A stretch of DNA of 64,000 nucleotides from Verrucomicrobiota bacterium JB023. Lineage in GTDB: Bacteria; Verrucomicrobiota; Verrucomicrobiia; Verrucomicrobiales; Akkermansiaceae. The notes under the pieces were generated by a model. That model was not told the origin of the DNA. It did not search any database and saw nothing but the letters and a program-made list of their open reading frames with translations. Below, in pieces: positions 16,254 through 24,833 of this stretch. Each line of letters opens with the position of its first letter. Within the stretch, counting starts at the first letter, position 1. Both the position numbers and the translations under genes were made by a program. The DNA lies in assembly GCA_030673895.1 (NCBI GenBank), contig JAUTCR010000075.1, positions 1 through 64,000 on the forward strand. Direction: 5' to 3'.

Positions 16254-17920
16254 TGCTCAAGAATGACGGCGCTGCCCGCTTCTTCCGCCGCCGCACTCGC
16301 CGAGTGCACCGTGACTTGGGTAAAGGGAATCACCCAACCGCGCTCATTGCAGACCTCCACGCAGAGGCGCTGGATAGCGCGCTTGATCTTTTCATAGCGC
16401 TCGGCCGCCCCTCCTTTGAAGTCAGCCAGGATATCGAAATCCAGCGAGGAGGCTCCAGCCGAGGCAAATTCCACATTGACCGAATTCATCAGCTCCCGCC
16501 CGCCCAGGAAATCAGCCAAGCCTTGGTCGATGGCTGCCTTAAAGACGGACACCGCCTCATCGGTCACAATCGCCTGATGCTCGTAATCGATACCGAAACG
16601 CACTTTCACGCGGAAATTATTCGAGAGGTTAACCGGCGCCATGCCTAGAAATTCCGGAGTCGGAAAAGTCTCCCGCGCCCCACCCAGTCGTAGGATCTGC
16701 ACGTATTCCGGCGTCTGCATCACCACCTTGCCCAAGCTCCCATTGATGAGCACCCAATCTTCCGCCTTGGTGGGAAACCAAGCTTCGCGGACATCATGCG
16801 GACGCGAGCGCAGCCCCGTTAGCCGCTTGAGCGAGACCCGGATCAAGCCCCCAGTGAGCTCCCCATTGCGCAGAACCGTGTAGAAGCCGATCGTGCCGAC
16901 CTCCCAGGGAACGCCCTCGAAGTTTAACCTTTCCCCCTTCCGAACAGGCCCGAGGTTCAGAAGCATTTTCGTCTGCTCCGTCACTCTCGGGATGGTGCTC
17001 TTGGCCGTCCATCCCAGCCCCGCCAGCATGACCACGAACAGAGTCAGCAGCAGCCAATCACCACTGAAGTAAAGGACGAGGAGAGCAGCCGAAGCAGCTG
17101 ACAAGGCGATAAGAACGAGAGCGCTCAGGTCAACCAGGCGCCAGGCAAAGGCACCTTTATTCACTTTGTCAAAAATGCGAAAATCCCCCACCCGGGCCCA
17201 TAGCCAACGTAAAAGAAGCCAAGTCACCACAGCGGCACCGATCGCCTTCAAAAGATTAAGCCCCCGGCCGCGGAAAAACTCGCTGAAGGCTCGACTGACC
17301 GGCCCCAGCACGGAACGACCTTCTTCCTCACGCTGCTCCAGCAGGAGCTCCAGTGCCTCCAGCTGGAGGTCGGCGTCCTCGAGGCGCTCCCGCCATGTTA
17401 TCCTCAGATCCTCCACTTGCTGAGCTGAGGGACTCTCCAAATCCCGAAACTGACCTAACGAGCTGAGCGCCTGCGTCGCCGTTTCCTTCTGCTCCTTGAG
17501 CCGTTCCCGCCGGGTGCGTAGCTCCTCTGTCTCGCGGGGTCTCTTGGTCAGCTCTTTGAGCTCTTCGATTCCTGGTCGGAGGATTTCCTTCACCTCGTCA
17601 GCCAAGTCCAGCTCACCGCCAGCCACGCCCGAGAAGTCTTGCTCGGCGACTCCAGTGGCCAACTCATTGAACTGAAACTTCAGCTCCTCAAGCCGGCTCG
17701 ATAACTCTTCCTCACGGTCCTTCAGCTCGTCGGCGGCCTCCTCGCCGGCGCCGTTTTGATCGGAGTTCTGCAGCTGCTCGCGGACGCTCCCGAGGTTTTC
17801 GCTGGTCTCGGCAATCACCTCACCCAGTCGGGTCAATCGCTCCGCGGTCTTCTGCTCGGAAGACTGGGCCAGCAGCGGGAAGCTACAAAAAAAGAGGAGG
17901 ACAAGGAGACGACCCAACAT
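16241..17920 (-). CDS. MscS-like mechanosensitive channel with long coiled-coil N-terminus
   Basis: A 559-residue membrane protein. A signal peptide (MLGRLLVLLFFCSFPLLA) is followed by about 180 residues of Glu/Leu-rich coiled coil (for example LKDREEELSSRLEELKFQF), probably periplasmic. Three to four membrane segments lie around residues 223-320. The MscS-type beta domain (VRKGERLNFEGVPWEVGTIG, then WVLINGSLGKVV) and a C-terminal alpha/beta domain follow. Resemblance to MscS is clear in the beta domain but weak in the pore helix, so it is a divergent member. It is the second channel gene near this operon and converges with DUF429. Confidence 0.82.
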   Translation of the reverse strand: MLGRLLVLLFFCSFPLLAQSSEQKTAERLTRLGEVIAETSENLGSVREQLQNSDQNGAGEEAADELKDREEELSSRLEELKFQFNELATGVAEQDFSGVAGGELDLADEVKEILRPGIEELKELTKRPRETEELRTRRERLKEQKETATQALSSLGQFRDLESPSAQQVEDLRITWRERLEDADLQLEALELLLEQREEEGRSVLGPVSRAFSEFFRGRGLNLLKAIGAAVVTWLLLRWLWARVGDFRIFDKVNKGAFAWRLVDLSALVLIALSAASAALLVLYFSGDWLLLTLFVVMLAGLGWTAKSTIPRVTEQTKMLLNLGPVRKGERLNFEGVPWEVGTIGFYTVLRNGELTGGLIRVSLKRLTGLRSRPHDVREAWFPTKAEDWVLINGSLGKVVMQTPEYVQILRLGGARETFPTPEFLGMAPVNLSNNFRVKVRFGIDYEHQAIVTDEAVSVFKAAIDQGLADFLGGRELMNSVNVEFASAGASSLDFDILADFKGGAAERYEKIKRAIQRLCVEVCNERGWVIPFTQVTVHSASAAAEEAGSAVILEHQGE

Positions 17921-18026
17921 GCCGAAAACCCTATCTTCCTCTCTGAATGGTTGAAAGTGCCGACCCTGCCCTCACGGGTGAGTCGGTAAGTTCCGGCGCA
18001 TCGTCAGGATCCGCCGGAGGTTCGAG

Positions 18027-18461
18027 TTAGCCACAGCCGCAACCGCCGCCGCCTCCACCGCCACAGCAGCCATCGCCTTGCGCGGCAGCCATGTCTTCAC
18101 CGGTCGGCACGCGACCGAGTTCCAGCGTCATCCCCACATACCGGCCGACGGCACCTTGCAGGGCTTGCAGCGTCTGCTGGGCCTGCAGGAAGTTCGTGGC
18201 AACAGGATTGGAAAACAATTCCTCGCGGGCGGACTCGAACTCTTTGACTTCTTCCTCGGGCAGGGCAAGTCCCGCTCCCTGGCGCTGGTGGAGGTCGTCA
18301 CCCCACTCCTGGATGCGGCGGAAGCTCTCGCGGGCACTGTCGTCATTGAGGAAGACTTGCACGTCTTTCTGCAGTTCGCCAAACTCACCGTCAGCCGCGA
18401 TTGCTTCGCACAGCTCGCGGGTCTTGACCATTACGGTCGAATCATCTTCGAAGAAGCTCAT
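18027..18461 (-). CDS. YlbF/YmcA-like helical protein with Cys-Gly tail
   Basis: A 144-residue mostly helical protein resembling the YlbF/YmcA (Com_YlbF) family: VMVKTRELCEAIAADGEFGELQ at the N-terminus, then SARESFRRIQEWGDDL and SNPVATNFLQAQQTLQALQ. In Bacillus, members form a complex that guides RNase Y. The unusual part is the last 13 residues, GDGCCGGGGGGGCGCG, with four cysteines in a glycine run, a possible metal-binding or flexible tail. The start was placed at the ATG at 18461 (MSFFEDDSTV); an upstream ATG 7 codons earlier is possible. It is divergent from the helicase-nuclease pair. Confidence 0.8.
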   Translation of the reverse strand: MSFFEDDSTVMVKTRELCEAIAADGEFGELQKDVQVFLNDDSARESFRRIQEWGDDLHQRQGAGLALPEEEVKEFESAREELFSNPVATNFLQAQQTLQALQGAVGRYVGMTLELGRVPTGEDMAAAQGDGCCGGGGGGGCGCG

Positions 18462-18591
18462 GAGGGCCAAACTAGGCGGCATCGCCGTGACCCGCAACCC
18501 GTAAAAACGTCTCGTCTTCGTCCGCCCCTGCATGACCTGAAGAGATATCTCTTCCGCTGACAAAGGCGCTGAACGGCCTTTAAGTCGAGCC

Positions 18592-21450
18592 GTGTCTCTG
18601 CAACAGGACGAACTTGGTCTCGACTTCTCGCCGCCGCCGACCCGCCACTTCCTCGGCTGGGAACAGCCCCTCCTCACCCTCGCCGTAGACTATCTGGCAA
18701 AGGGCTGGCAGCAGGGCCCGCTCGACCTGAGCGATACCACCCTACTCGTTCCCACTCGTAATGCTTCCCGCCGCCTGCGGGAAGCTCTCGCGCGGAAGGC
18801 TGCCGAGCGAAATACGGGAAGCCTCCCCCCTCAAATCGCCAACCCGGACGACTTCCTCACCGAAGCCTCCCCGGCCTCTCCCCTCGCCACCCGGCTCGAT
18901 CTCCTGCTCGCTTGGGTCGAGGTCTTGCAACAGACTCGTCTCGAAGACTACCCCCATCTTTTCCCCGTGGATCCTGGCGAGCGGGGCCTCTCCTGGGCGC
19001 TGAAAACCGCTCGCGATTTCACCAAGGTTCAATCTCTCCTCGGAGAAGCCGCCCGAACAGCGGGCTCCGTTTCCCGGCAATTCGAGGGCACCGACTATGA
19101 GCCGGAGCGTTGGGCGGAATTCGCCCAGCTGGAGGACGAGACTTATCGACTCCTCCGCTCGCAAGGCAAGCTGCCGCGCGCTCTCTCGCGGCAGGAGGCC
19201 GTCGAATCCTTCCAACTCCCGCCGGAGTGCAAGCGACTCATCGTCATCGGTGTCGTCGATCCTCCCCCTGCTCTGGAGAAAGTACTCACCCGCCTCGCCG
19301 GGCAGGTCCCGACCGAGATTCTCATCAATGCGCCCGCTTCCTTGGCCGATCTCTTCGACGCCTTGGGGCGGCCAACGGAGGATTGGACGGAGCGCCCGCT
19401 ACATGTTCCCGCCGCACAGATTCATCCGACCGCTCATCCCGAGGCCCAGGGCAGGTTCGTTCACCAGCGGATGAGTCTCCATCCCCAGCCGGAGGCAGTG
19501 GTCTCGCTCGGCGTCCCCGATACCGAGGTCATCGCGCCCCTGCGGAAGTCTCTTGCCGATGCCGGCATCCAGACCTTCGACCCGGCTGGCACCCCGCTTG
19601 CCAATCAGGGCTTCTGCCATTTCCTGCGCACTTTCCAAGAGGTTCTCGCCACCCGCTCCTACCATTCCTTCCGCGAGCTTCTCCGCAGTCCGGGCGTCGC
19701 CGAAGCAGCAGGAAGACACGAGATTCCGGAGGGAGGCCAGGCCTTCTCCTCTGCGCGAGTGCTCATTCAGTTCGACCGCTTCCACGAGATGCATCTGCCG
19801 CTCACCATCGATGACGCCTTCCCGCTCCTCGAGCATCTCGCTAGCGGCCTGGACAAGGCGGTGCTCACCCGGGGCCTTCGCTGGATCCGCTCGTGGCTCA
19901 ATCAGGTCGAGCGCTCACCGCTCGCGGAAGGTTTGACCTCCTTTCTCACCGAAGTCTATGAGCAGGCCTTTCGCCGGCCGGATGAAGACTTCACCGCAGT
20001 GGTTGATCTCCTGCACAAAGTTCTCGACGACTTCATCCATCCTGCGCTCCCCCAGCTCGCCTTGGACGAACAACTGCAGCTCTTTCTTTCTCTTCTCGAA
20101 GAACAAACGCTCACAGCCAAACGCCCGCCCCGGGCCATCGACCTGCCGGGGTGGCTGGAACTCCCTTGGGAAGACGCGCCGCATCTGCTCATCACCGGCT
20201 TCAATGACGGGCTCGTCCCGGAGACCATCCAGGCTCATCCTTGGCTACCCGATCATGCCCGCCGGGCCCTGGGCCTCCGTCATAATGCAACTCGCCACGC
20301 CCGCGATGCCTATCTCCTCGCGGCCCTGATGGCCTCGAGAAAGGAAGGAGGACACCTCGACTTAATCTTCGGACGCACCAATGCTTCCGGCGACCCCCTC
20401 CGCCCTTCCCGTCTCCTGCTGGCTCTCCCTGAGGATGAGCTTGCGGAACGAGTGGAGTTCCTTTTCCGCGAGGACCCTCCTTCCCAAATGTCAGTTCCCC
20501 AGACCGTCGGCTGGCAACTCACCCCTCCCGCTCCTACCGACAACATCCTCGAGCGCCTGAGTGTGACCTCGTTCTCCGCCTACCTCGCCTGCCCCTTCCG
20601 CTTCTATCTCAGCCATGTCCTCAAGATGCGCGAACCCCAGGTGGACCTGATGGAAATGAACGCGCCCGCTTTCGGAGAATTTGCCCACCAAGTTCTCGAA
20701 GACTTCGCCAAGACCCCCGCCGCCAAATCTTCCGAGCCCGCGCAAATCACCGAATGCTTCCACGATCTTCTCACGGATAACCTTCAGCGCCGCTTTGGCT
20801 CCAACCGCGCCCTCCCCCTTCTCATTCAAGAGGAATCCCTCCGCCAGCGACTCGCTTGGTGGGCTCGTATCGAGGCCAGCCAACGGAACGAAGGCTGGTC
20901 CATCCTCGAGGCGGAAACCTCGCTGAGCGGGAACGACTCCCCCTTTACGATCGACGGCATGCGCATTACCGGACGGATCGATCGGATCGAGCAACATCCC
21001 GATGAGGGCATCCGCATCCTCGATTTCAAAACCTCGCAGAAGCCGGTTGAACCCGATACTGCTCACCTCGTTGGCTCCCGCTCGCTCGACGACTATCCCG
21101 ATTGGCGCATCGCCGCCCTAGCAAGGCCAAAGCTCTGGTCAAATCTTCAGCTCCCGCTTTATCTCCTCGCGATGGAGAAACGCTACCCCGAGCAGCGCCT
21201 CACCACTGGCTACATCAATCTCCCACCGACCCAGAAGGAGACAGGATTGAAGCTCTGGGACGAGCTTGACGAAGAGCTTCTCGCCTCCGCTGAGGATTGC
21301 GTCCGGGGAGTCATCGCGCAGATAAAGAAGCAAGTCTTCTGGCCACCTGCGGAGAAGCCTCGCTACGATGACTACCGTAGCATCCTTCTCGGCAATCCTG
21401 AGGAGGCAGTCGATCCGGTCAATCTAACTCCCTCCCCTACCCAGCCTTAA
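18592..21450 (+). CDS. AddB-like nuclease/inactivated helicase subunit
   Basis: A 952-residue protein resembling the AddB/RexB side of double-strand-break-processing helicase-nucleases. The N-terminal region is UvrD-like but without an intact Walker A motif (TTLLVPTRNASRRLREAL). The C-terminus is a PD-(D/E)XK nuclease: SVTSFSAYLACPFRFYL, GEFAHQVLEDF, GRIDRIE, ILDFKTSQ (Asp and Lys) and QLPLYLLAM. The four cysteines that hold an iron-sulfur cluster in Bacillus AddB are not there; the corresponding end reads KPRYDDYRSILLG. The start is a GTG. The AddA-like gene follows after 18 bp, so the two probably form one complex. Confidence 0.88.
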   Translation: MSLQQDELGLDFSPPPTRHFLGWEQPLLTLAVDYLAKGWQQGPLDLSDTTLLVPTRNASRRLREALARKAAERNTGSLPPQIANPDDFLTEASPASPLATRLDLLLAWVEVLQQTRLEDYPHLFPVDPGERGLSWALKTARDFTKVQSLLGEAARTAGSVSRQFEGTDYEPERWAEFAQLEDETYRLLRSQGKLPRALSRQEAVESFQLPPECKRLIVIGVVDPPPALEKVLTRLAGQVPTEILINAPASLADLFDALGRPTEDWTERPLHVPAAQIHPTAHPEAQGRFVHQRMSLHPQPEAVVSLGVPDTEVIAPLRKSLADAGIQTFDPAGTPLANQGFCHFLRTFQEVLATRSYHSFRELLRSPGVAEAAGRHEIPEGGQAFSSARVLIQFDRFHEMHLPLTIDDAFPLLEHLASGLDKAVLTRGLRWIRSWLNQVERSPLAEGLTSFLTEVYEQAFRRPDEDFTAVVDLLHKVLDDFIHPALPQLALDEQLQLFLSLLEEQTLTAKRPPRAIDLPGWLELPWEDAPHLLITGFNDGLVPETIQAHPWLPDHARRALGLRHNATRHARDAYLLAALMASRKEGGHLDLIFGRTNASGDPLRPSRLLLALPEDELAERVEFLFREDPPSQMSVPQTVGWQLTPPAPTDNILERLSVTSFSAYLACPFRFYLSHVLKMREPQVDLMEMNAPAFGEFAHQVLEDFAKTPAAKSSEPAQITECFHDLLTDNLQRRFGSNRALPLLIQEESLRQRLAWWARIEASQRNEGWSILEAETSLSGNDSPFTIDGMRITGRIDRIEQHPDEGIRILDFKTSQKPVEPDTAHLVGSRSLDDYPDWRIAALARPKLWSNLQLPLYLLAMEKRYPEQRLTTGYINLPPTQKETGLKLWDELDEELLASAEDCVRGVIAQIKKQVFWPPAEKPRYDDYRSILLGNPEEAVDPVNLTPSPTQP

Positions 21451-21468
21451 CCCCCCACCTTCCTCGCC

Positions 21469-24400
21469 ATGACCAACGAACTCATTCTCGCCTCCGCCGG
21501 CTCGGGTAAGACCTATCAGCTAACCAATCGCTACCTCGCCCTGATGGCCCGACGCTTGCGGGAAGGCAAAGAGCCCGCTCCGGAGAACATCATCGCGCTC
21601 ACCTTCACCCGCAAGGCCGCCGGAGAATTCTTTGAAGAGATTCTCAAGAAGCTCGCCAAGGCCTCCCGCTCCGAACAAGCCGCCGCAGCCATCGCCGGAA
21701 ATCCCGATGACCGGGAGAATACTCTTTATCACGAACTCAAGGATCTAACCCCGGCCGACTACCAATCCTTGCTCGCCAGCTTCGTCAAGAGCAGCCCCCG
21801 CCTCTTCCTAGGCACGCTTGACTCCTTCTTTTCTTCCATCGTCCGCAGCTACCCTGCGGAGCTCGGACTCACTGGTGATTTCGATATTCTCGACGAACAT
21901 CAGCAGACGCTGACCCGCCAGAATCTCCTCCGCGACGTCTTCACTCAAGCCGACAACGAGGAGAGCCGGGAGCAGCTCATCCAAGCCTTTCTCCTCACCG
22001 CCGCAGGCAAGGAAGAGGCAACTGTAGCCCGTCATCTTGACCAGTTTATCACCGACCATCAGGAACTCCTGCACAGCGCGGGTAAGAAGGGCGTCTGGGG
22101 GCAAGTGAAGACCATCTGGCCACAAGGCCCCTCCTGGGCCGCAAAGCAGGGCTGCTATGAGGAGGACTTCGATGAGCTCTTCGCCTCCTTCGGCGACACT
22201 CTGACGCCCAAGCAAAGGGAGACCTGGGAGGAATTCCGGGACCAGCTCCCTGCCCACCATCCCGGCACCCCCCTCAAGGATCGCCCCAAGACGCTCCTTC
22301 CCAAGATCCGTGCAGTCTGGAGCGACATCTTGAATGGAGAAGCCTCCATCACGGTGAATCGCAAACAAGTGCTTGGTGCCGACTCCTGCGCAGCCCTGGT
22401 CCGAATCATCTCCCGCTTCCTCAAAGCCGAGTTCGAGGTCCGCTTGGTCCGTACCCAGGGCATCTGGAGCATCCTCAATCTCTACGAAAAAACCTACAAC
22501 GCCCGCGTCCGCCAGCAGGGCCACCTCACCTTCGCCGACCTTCCCCTCCTCCTCGCCGGCAGCACAAGCCGGCAAGCCCCCGTCCTCACCCAGCGAGAGG
22601 GAGACGACGAGCGCCTGCGCATCGACTACCGGCTCGATGCCAAGTATTTTCACTGGCTGTTAGACGAGTTTCAGGACACCTCCTGGCAGCAGTGGAGCGC
22701 CATCTCCAACCTGGTGGATGAGGTCCTGCAGGACGATACCCAGGAGCGCTCCCTCTTCATGGTCGGCGATACCAAGCAAGCCATCTACGCATGGCGCGGA
22801 GGAGACTCCCGACTCTTCAACGACATCCACCGTCAATACAAGCACACGCTAAAGGAGCGTGGACTGAACGTCTCCTGGCGCTCGAGCCCGGCGGTCATCG
22901 AGCCCGTCAATCGCATCTTTGGCGACCGTTCTGCGCTCGGTCGGGTCGGCCTCTCACCCCGCGTTGTTGAGCGTTGGAATTGGCCAACCCACCAGGTTGC
23001 GGCACCTCATCAACAGCGTGCCGGATTCACCGCCTACTATCACCCGGAAAAGTCGATCGAGAAACCTGAAAAGGAGGACCTCCACCGCATTGTTCTCGCG
23101 ATATTGGAAGAAGCCCGACCAGTCGAACGTGGCCTGAGCTGCGCCATCCTCGTGCAACAAAACAAAGACGCGATCCCTCTCGTCGACTACATCCGGCAGC
23201 ACTCCGACATCCCCATCGTCTCGGAGTCGGACAGCTCCATCATCACAGACAATCCCATCACCCTCGCCTTCCTTTCCCTCTTCCGTCTGGCGGCCCACCC
23301 TCATGATGACTTTGCACTTGGTCATCTCCACCTCACCCCGCTCCGCGCCCTGCTGGGGGACCGCTCTCCCGGCTCAGTGGGAGCCGACGTCCGGGCGGGG
23401 ATTCATTACGATGGCTTCGAGACCACCTTACGCCGATGGGTTGAGGCAGCCGGAGAAGCCAACCTTTCTTTCGACCCCTTCTCACGTCAACGCATTGAGC
23501 AATTTCTGTTAGCAGCACGTCAGTTTGACAGCACGGGGGAACGCTCCCTGGACCGCTTCCTCGCCTTCGCGGAATCCTATACCCTGCGCGAGGAGAGTAG
23601 CCGGGCCACGGTGCAAGTGATGACCGTCCACAAGTCGAAGGGCCTCACCTTCGACATGGTCATTCTACCCGAACTGAAGGGCAAGGCCCTCACCTTCCCC
23701 CGCGGCAATGGTCTCGCCATCAAGAGAGATCCTGTCTCGCGCCACGTCCAGTGGGTCCTCGATCAGCCAAGCCGCGACATCGCCGAACTCGATCCTGTCT
23801 TTCAGCAGTTGCGCCAGGAGAATGAAGATGACGCCGCCTACGAACAACTTTGCAAATTCTACGTCGCCCTCACTCGCGCCAAATATGCCAATTATCTGGT
23901 CAGCACCTCTTACTCTGGAAGTTCGCAAAACTTTCTCAAGCTACTCAACGAGACGCTTTGCCAGGGTGAAGCTGAGGAATCCCGTGTCGGAGACCTTGAG
24001 GTCCAGCTCGCCTTCGCCGAGGGCCAGGCCCAGTGGTGGAACGAGCTCAATCTCTCTGCCCCGGCAGAGCCCGAGGCTCCCCCTCGCGATCCTGTCCCGA
24101 CGTTGGCGGGACGCCCCCGCCTGCCGCGGCGCACCCCCTCCGATCATGGCGAACAAGCCGTGCCACCTTCCCGGCTTTTTTCCCGCAAGGACAATCGTGC
24201 CCGCGAACTAGGCAATGAGGTTCATGACCTTTTTGAGAGCATCGACTGGTTCGTTCCGGGAAAGCCCCCCGCCTTGACCTCAACCTCATCAGAGGCCCTG
24301 GCGCATCTCCAGGCCGTCCTGTCCGACCCCGCCTGCCAAGAGGCTCTGGCGAAGCCCGCGCAGCCCGCCCGCCTCTGGCGCGAACAGAATTTCGAGCTTC

Positions 24401-24681
24401 TCCTCGATGGCCACTGGGTATCCGGCACCATTGATCGCGCTACTATTCTACTGGATGAGCAAGATCAGCCCGTCGCTGCCCGGATCATTGACTATAAGAC
24501 GGACAAAGTCGCCAACGAAGCCGAGGCCCTCATGCGCTCCGAGCACTATCGCTCCCAGCTCGCCATTTATCGCCGCGCCTGCGCCCTCCTCCTGGGCATC
24601 GATGAGGACACGATCACAACCGCGCTCATCTTCACCCGCCTTCCACTCTTCCTTGAGATTGAGCTTTCCGACTCACCTTGA
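21469..24681 (+). CDS. AddA-like UvrD/Rep helicase-nuclease subunit
   Basis: A 1070-residue SF1A helicase with a C-terminal nuclease, the active motor partner of the preceding AddB-like protein in repair of double-strand breaks by end resection. Walker A is ASAGSGKTYQL at residues 8-18; IALTFTRKAAGE is motif Ia; LLDEFQDTSWQQW holds Walker B; MVGDTKQAIYAWRGGDSRLF is motif III; VQVMTVHKSKGLTFDMVILPE and LYVALTRA-type (FYVALTRAKYANYLV) are motifs V and VI. The PD-(D/E)XK nuclease shows GNEVHDLFESIDW, GTIDRATI, RIIDYKTDKV and YRSQLAIYRRA. Confidence 0.94.
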   Translation: MTNELILASAGSGKTYQLTNRYLALMARRLREGKEPAPENIIALTFTRKAAGEFFEEILKKLAKASRSEQAAAAIAGNPDDRENTLYHELKDLTPADYQSLLASFVKSSPRLFLGTLDSFFSSIVRSYPAELGLTGDFDILDEHQQTLTRQNLLRDVFTQADNEESREQLIQAFLLTAAGKEEATVARHLDQFITDHQELLHSAGKKGVWGQVKTIWPQGPSWAAKQGCYEEDFDELFASFGDTLTPKQRETWEEFRDQLPAHHPGTPLKDRPKTLLPKIRAVWSDILNGEASITVNRKQVLGADSCAALVRIISRFLKAEFEVRLVRTQGIWSILNLYEKTYNARVRQQGHLTFADLPLLLAGSTSRQAPVLTQREGDDERLRIDYRLDAKYFHWLLDEFQDTSWQQWSAISNLVDEVLQDDTQERSLFMVGDTKQAIYAWRGGDSRLFNDIHRQYKHTLKERGLNVSWRSSPAVIEPVNRIFGDRSALGRVGLSPRVVERWNWPTHQVAAPHQQRAGFTAYYHPEKSIEKPEKEDLHRIVLAILEEARPVERGLSCAILVQQNKDAIPLVDYIRQHSDIPIVSESDSSIITDNPITLAFLSLFRLAAHPHDDFALGHLHLTPLRALLGDRSPGSVGADVRAGIHYDGFETTLRRWVEAAGEANLSFDPFSRQRIEQFLLAARQFDSTGERSLDRFLAFAESYTLREESSRATVQVMTVHKSKGLTFDMVILPELKGKALTFPRGNGLAIKRDPVSRHVQWVLDQPSRDIAELDPVFQQLRQENEDDAAYEQLCKFYVALTRAKYANYLVSTSYSGSSQNFLKLLNETLCQGEAEESRVGDLEVQLAFAEGQAQWWNELNLSAPAEPEAPPRDPVPTLAGRPRLPRRTPSDHGEQAVPPSRLFSRKDNRARELGNEVHDLFESIDWFVPGKPPALTSTSSEALAHLQAVLSDPACQEALAKPAQPARLWREQNFELLLDGHWVSGTIDRATILLDEQDQPVAARIIDYKTDKVANEAEALMRSEHYRSQLAIYRRACALLLGIDEDTITTALIFTRLPLFLEIELSDSP

Positions 24682-24833
24682 CCGGATTCCGACACCGGTG
24701 CCCATTCGGCTTCCTGCCAGAGAGACTCCCCTTCGCTCAAAAAACGTCCGCCTTCAGACAAAGGGCCATCTATCCGATGGGTCCTCCATCTTGTTAGGAA
24801 AGCCGTCTCGTTTGGTAGCGAAGTGTGGTCTTC

